This document shows, piece after piece, positions 60,552 through 64,000 of a stretch of DNA of 64,000 nt; the first letter of the stretch is position 1; every line of letters begins with the position of its first letter. The notes below the pieces were generated by a model. That model was given only the letters and a program-made list of their open reading frames with translations. It was not told where the DNA came from and searched no databases. The stretch is taken from assembly GCA_046757465.1 (NCBI GenBank), contig JBHHYH010000005.1:1-64000 (forward strand), in the 5' to 3' direction. Origin of the DNA: Scalindua_A sp046757465 (GTDB taxonomy: Bacteria; Planctomycetota; Brocadiia; Brocadiales; Scalinduaceae). A program made the translations under genes and the position numbers.

Positions 60552-61969
60552 AAAGGATCTTATTTATATACTTTTTGTGTTCGCTTATATGCATTTTGAG
60601 TTATGAAACCTGCAAGGCTCAACAATCAGGTTATGGGCAAGAGGAACAGTATAGGGAGTCTGCACAAACACGTATTCTAACGGGTGATCCAGATAGTTTA
60701 ATTCCCGAAATAAGTGCACCGGTTGAATTATGGATATTTGTAGGCAACTATCGATTCATTACCGGGAAGAGGATTCATTTTACTTTGCAGATGATATGGA
60801 AGTTGGGTGTTAACGTGAATATCGAAGAATTTAAAAATGTTGATCTTTCTCCTTTTAAGATAGAAAAGGTAACTATTGGAGAAAGGCAAATATTTAATAA
60901 TGATTGTGATTTTCGGGTTATAACCTATATCTTATCATTACCTGATGATGCAAAAGGAGGAGTATATACGATACCCTCATTCTCTATTTCTTATAAGGAT
61001 GAAGTAAACAAAGAAGTTGGACGGGCGAAAACATCTCCCATAGCATTAAAGAAAGTTCCAATTATGCTAGATACGAAAGTGGATAGAGATGTGGTAGATA
61101 TTGGTGATAGAATTCACTATGAACTTACGTTGTGGCATGAAAGGCATGTGAAGATACTTAAGGAAAATATGGAAAAGCTGGATTTTAGTCCATTTCAAGT
61201 AATGGATTTCAATATTGTAGAGAAATCAGAAGGTAAATTGAAAAAGACAACTATGGAATATGAACTTTCGGTTTATGATTTCCCCGGTACCAAAGAGAGT
61301 TTTGAAATTCCATCATTGCCAGTGCTGTATTATTTGGAGCATGAAGGTGAAACAAAACGAGAAGGTGAAGAAGATATGATTAAAACGCAAGAGATAGGCA
61401 CTCCTGCTATTCCTGTATTAGTCAATAGTTTATTAAAGAGAATTGATGTGCCGCTAGAAAGCATAAAGGGTCCTCTTACTTACTCGAAAAGGGATACTTG
61501 TATGAGAGGGCATTTGCCTATTATTTTTGGAATCGTAATAATAATTGTTTTAGGTGTAAACGAAATCAGAAGGTATGCAAGCAGGTTTACGAAGGCTGTT
61601 AAGGAAAAGATAGCAGGTGCTCCACTTGCACACGCAGAAAGATTAGAAAAATTAATTGCTGTTTTTGATTCTGATGCAGAGACTAATGAATTAAAAAAGT
61701 CTGTTATTAATATTGATTGCGCTTTAAGGGTCTTTTTGGGAGCTTTAGCGGAAATATCCAGAGAAGAAGTGCTTTCATTCACCACAACTAAAATTGTCGA
61801 TACACTTAGAAGCAAGAATATGGCGGGGAAAATAGTTGAATCTGCAAACAACACTCTTGGGATTTTTGATTCTGTGATTTTTGGTGATGTTGATAAGGGA
61901 GAAATTGAGAAAGCCGTGAATGAGGTACAGCAGCTTTTGGAAGAGACCAAAAAGCGTGGATATTATTAA
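60548..61969 (+). CDS. BatD-like exported membrane protein
   Basis: A 473-residue protein with a signal peptide (ILFIYFLCSLICILSY, about residues 4-19), a large beta-rich periplasmic part of BatD type (residues about 45-315) and a membrane segment near 325-340 (LPIIFGIVIIIVLG). A cytosolic helical tail follows. Its ATG overlaps the DUF58 stop (ATGA). It probably anchors or guides the vWA proteins encoded next. Confidence 0.7.
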   Translation: MKRILFIYFLCSLICILSYETCKAQQSGYGQEEQYRESAQTRILTGDPDSLIPEISAPVELWIFVGNYRFITGKRIHFTLQMIWKLGVNVNIEEFKNVDLSPFKIEKVTIGERQIFNNDCDFRVITYILSLPDDAKGGVYTIPSFSISYKDEVNKEVGRAKTSPIALKKVPIMLDTKVDRDVVDIGDRIHYELTLWHERHVKILKENMEKLDFSPFQVMDFNIVEKSEGKLKKTTMEYELSVYDFPGTKESFEIPSLPVLYYLEHEGETKREGEEDMIKTQEIGTPAIPVLVNSLLKRIDVPLESIKGPLTYSKRDTCMRGHLPIIFGIVIIIVLGVNEIRRYASRFTKAVKEKIAGAPLAHAERLEKLIAVFDSDAETNELKKSVINIDCALRVFLGALAEISREEVLSFTTTKIVDTLRSKNMAGKIVESANNTLGIFDSVIFGDVDKGEIEKAVNEVQQLLEETKKRGYY

Positions 61970-61982
61970 GGGGGTTCAAATA

Positions 61983-63008
61983 TTGCAATTTGCAGATCCT
62001 ATCTTTCTTTTAGCATTGATTCCATTTGTTTTTTTAATTTTCTTAAGGAAGGAAAAGAAATATTTAGGTTATTCAAGTGTAAGGCATCTAAAAGGGACTA
62101 GAAGTTTTAAAACCTTTATAATAAGGCGTTTGCCAAAAATTTTATGCTTTATAGCCATATTCTTTGCTACCCTGGCCTTTTCTAAACCTCAATCGGATTA
62201 TCATGAAACAGAGATAACTTTCCAGGGACGTGAAATAATACTTTCGATAGATACTTCATTTAGTATGACCGGCGAAGCGATGAGGACAGTTAGGGATATT
62301 ATGGTGGAGTTTATAAAAAAAAGAAGTAATGACTTGATTGGTATAACTATTTACGGAACAGATGCAGCGCTTGTAGTATTACCTACATGGGAGACTCAGT
62401 TATTAGAAAAATCGCTGGAACGCATTAAGCCGCATCAGATAGGTTACCGAACAGCTATAGGTGAAGGGATTTTTACTTCCATACTTGCATTGGTTGAAAA
62501 GGATATGGGTAAGGAGTATGAGATTAAGAAATTGAGAAAAAGTATAAATAAAGAAAGAGGACTTGGCAAGTATGCCCTTAACTTTGCAAAAAAGATTGAG
62601 AAAAAAGGCTCAATGAAAAATAAGGTAATAATCTTATTTACTGATGGTATATATAACGTAGGTATAAATCCCATAAGGCCTCTGCGCCTGGCTAAAAGGT
62701 TAAGAATTAAGGTGCATGTAGTTGCCGTACCTGCATCTGGTGAAACAGGTGTTGAACATGAACAGGCTGCTGAAAGGATAGCGTCATTGAGAAAGGGTGT
62801 TGAGTCAACCGGCGGAAAGTACTTTGCAGCAGAGAATTATGGGGAAGTAGAGCAATTTTATGAAGAGATAAACAAACTTGAGAAGGACAAGATAGTAGCA
62901 GAGAAAGTCGTGAAGAAGAAAGACTTATTCTTTTTTCCTACTGTCATCAGTATCGGCTTTTTATTGGGGATGGTCTTAATAGAAAATATTTGGTTGAAGT
63001 TTCCTTGA
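61983..63008 (+). CDS. BatA-like von Willebrand factor A membrane protein
   Basis: A 341-residue protein with two N-terminal membrane segments (DPIFLLALIPFVFLIFL and LPKILCFIAIFFATLAF), a periplasmic or cytosolic vWA domain with the MIDAS motif DTSFSMTG, and a C-terminal membrane segment. The vWA fold includes IILFTDGIYNVG. I start at TTG 61983 because AAGGGGG lies eight bases before it. The ATG at 61920 would read through the end of the previous gene. Confidence 0.85.
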   Translation: MQFADPIFLLALIPFVFLIFLRKEKKYLGYSSVRHLKGTRSFKTFIIRRLPKILCFIAIFFATLAFSKPQSDYHETEITFQGREIILSIDTSFSMTGEAMRTVRDIMVEFIKKRSNDLIGITIYGTDAALVVLPTWETQLLEKSLERIKPHQIGYRTAIGEGIFTSILALVEKDMGKEYEIKKLRKSINKERGLGKYALNFAKKIEKKGSMKNKVIILFTDGIYNVGINPIRPLRLAKRLRIKVHVVAVPASGETGVEHEQAAERIASLRKGVESTGGKYFAAENYGEVEQFYEEINKLEKDKIVAEKVVKKKDLFFFPTVISIGFLLGMVLIENIWLKFP

Positions 63009-63022
63009 AAGGGTAGTAATAG

Positions 63023-63607
63023 ATGAGAAAGAGTAATATTATCAAATTATCACTTTTTATCCTGGCTATCCTCTTAATAGCTTATGGAAGGGGATATTGG
63101 AATCAGTGCAAATTAGTCGATAGTGTTAATAAAGATGTATCAATGGGAAGGTATAACAAGGCCCTTGAGTCTTTGGAAGAAGCAAAGACTTCGAATTTAT
63201 ATAAACTTTCCAGGTTTTTGGGTAGAGAAGACCCTTATCTTGTGTACAACTCGGGAGTAGTATTGATGCTTATGGGAGATAATAAAAGAGCCGGGATAGA
63301 ATTCAAGAAGGCCATCAAGTCAAACAATGAAATAATCAAAGAGAGCGCAATATATAACAGGGCGAATTTAATAGCAACAAATATGGATTTCATTACTGCT
63401 GCAGATGAATATACAAAGGCGCTCAAGATAGATTCTGAGGATTTTAAAGCAAAGAAAAATCTTGAAAGAATGCGGTTAGGGCAGAAACAACTCTCAACAT
63501 TGTTTAGTCCAGTAAAGCAAGAACGAGAAGAAAGAATACAGTCCTTAAAGCTCATTCCATGGGGAAATAAATATAGATACAGTGGTGAACAAAAGGTTAG
63601 ATGGTAA
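63023..63607 (+). CDS. BatC-like TPR protein
   Basis: A 194-residue protein with an N-terminal membrane segment (about residues 7-22) and two or three TPR-like units (YNKALESLEEAK, GIEFKKAIKSN, AADEYTKALKID). It fits BatC, the TPR partner placed after BatA in these gene sets. It lies 14 bp after the vWA gene. Confidence 0.75.
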   Translation: MRKSNIIKLSLFILAILLIAYGRGYWNQCKLVDSVNKDVSMGRYNKALESLEEAKTSNLYKLSRFLGREDPYLVYNSGVVLMLMGDNKRAGIEFKKAIKSNNEIIKESAIYNRANLIATNMDFITAADEYTKALKIDSEDFKAKKNLERMRLGQKQLSTLFSPVKQEREERIQSLKLIPWGNKYRYSGEQKVRW

Positions 63608-63625
63608 AATCAAACGCGAGTCCAC

Positions 63626-63715
63626 TGCAAAGACCTCTTCTTAAGCGAAACCTCCTTCCTACTTAACTTTATAAGAGCTTGTTTCGCTGGGATTACCAAC
63701 TTTGAGGTTTTTGCA
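63626..63715. repeat. nested inverted-repeat element after the BatC-like gene
   Basis: TGCAAAGACCTC (63626-63637) matches inverted GAGGTTTTTGCA (63704-63715) at 11/12, and inside it AGCGAAAC (63644-63651) pairs with GTTTCGCT (63681-63688). A MITE-like palindrome inside the Bat string. Confidence 0.55.
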
Positions 63716-63741
63716 TTTTATATGTTATTTATATAAATAAA

Positions 63742-63802
63742 CTCCCTTAGTCCTCCTTTAATAAAGGGGGATTTTGTTAACTTGCTTTTTTCTTTTACGA
63801 TA
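63742..63802. repeat. C-run/G-run hairpin repeat, right copy
   Basis: CTCCTTTAATAAAGGGGG-type hairpin followed by a TTAACTTGCTTTTTTCTTTT tail, the counterpart of 181-241. It lies in the gap before the final partial gene. Confidence 0.55.
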
Positions 63803-63857
63803 ATTATTTTCAATCCAGTACTGAGAAAACGATATTTTCCTTTAAAGCAAATAAAAG

Positions 63858-64000
63858 ATGCTATTTTTTGCACATGAGCAGTATTTAACATATATATATG
63901 CTAGTGTTGTGCTTATTTTTCTTGTATATCTTTATTCATCGGGAAAAAAAAGAAAGTGGTTGAAGGATTTCGGTGGGCTTAGTATGTTGCAACGGTTTAG
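63858..64000 (+). CDS. BatB-like vWA protein, 5' part only
   Basis: An open frame from ATG 63858 to the window end begins MLFFAHEQYLTYIYASVVLI and continues through a membrane segment into a basic stretch (SSGKKRKWLKDFGGLSM). This is the usual start of BatA/BatB proteins (aromatic loop, membrane helix, basic loop). It is the expected second vWA gene of the string, cut by the window. Confidence 0.65.
   Translation, partial: MLFFAHEQYLTYIYASVVLIFLVYLYSSGKKRKWLKDFGGLSMLQRF

Noticed and set aside
61480..61950. 156-codon antisense frame in the BatD-like gene
   Set aside because: Serine/leucine-rich shadow of a gene with signal peptide and domain support.
1..64000. tRNA, rRNA or CRISPR loci
   Set aside because: Reading the intergenic gaps by eye on both strands showed no cloverleaf, rRNA motif or regularly spaced repeats. 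A covariance search was not possible.

Overview
The window is a 64 kb AT-rich bacterial chromosome segment with tightly packed genes and no rRNA, tRNA, CRISPR array or complete transposase that I can see. CXXCH heme proteins, a candidate Re-citrate synthase, the MoxR/DUF58/Bat gene string, an inositol-phosphate synthase, many TPR proteins and an anaerobic rubrerythrin/rubredoxin set fit best with an anaerobic planctomycete. An anammox relative (Brocadiales, Scalindua-like) is my best guess. This is inference from gene content and was not tested by any search.

Layout: 0.4-8.2 kb holds a nitroreductase, a triheme cytochrome, a GlcD-GlcD-GlcF type 2-hydroxyacid oxidase set, the Re-citrate synthase and a lipoprotein-like coiled-coil protein. 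8.5-15.9 kb is a redox-stress island: a Fur/PerR regulator, a thioredoxin-like protein, two rubrerythrin-like diiron proteins, a flavin reductase with a LysW-like tail, a rubredoxin-desulforedoxin, a PHP phosphatase, a membrane heme protein, an IscU/NifU scaffold and a bacterioferritin-like protein. 16-25.5 kb carries a large TPR protein, PPDK, PurH, inositol-phosphate synthase and a methyltransferase. 25.6-41.7 kb is almost entirely minus strand. It holds an OpuC-type ABC transporter whose binding domain is circularly permuted, two asparagine-synthetase operons, a sodium/solute symporter, a nitrilase, an ACP, an RpoD-type sigma factor, receivers and a FliB-like protein.

A stress cassette (HspR-like MerR regulator, SlyD-like FKBP, truncated rubrerythrin, dual-specificity phosphatase, receiver, coiled-coil protein) lies at 42.9-45.9 kb. 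A shortened, partly decayed second copy lies at 31.2-32.8 kb between the two asparagine-synthetase operons. Several genes in and around these copies are visibly broken: a 14-bp tandem duplication, a nonsense codon, truncations and a receiver remnant.

46-56 kb contains a SemiSWEET, MTA phosphorylase, a winged-helix regulator, and a six-gene membrane complex related to hydrogenase-4/formate hydrogenlyase. Its large subunit has lost all the usual nickel-ligand cysteines, so it looks like an energy-converting-hydrogenase-related (Ehr) complex and not a hydrogenase. 56.6-64 kb holds a secreted esterase-like protein and the MoxR-DUF58-BatD-BatA-BatC-BatB string, the last gene cut by the window end. 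Intergenic gaps, including those inside operons, hold many short inverted-repeat (MITE-like) elements.
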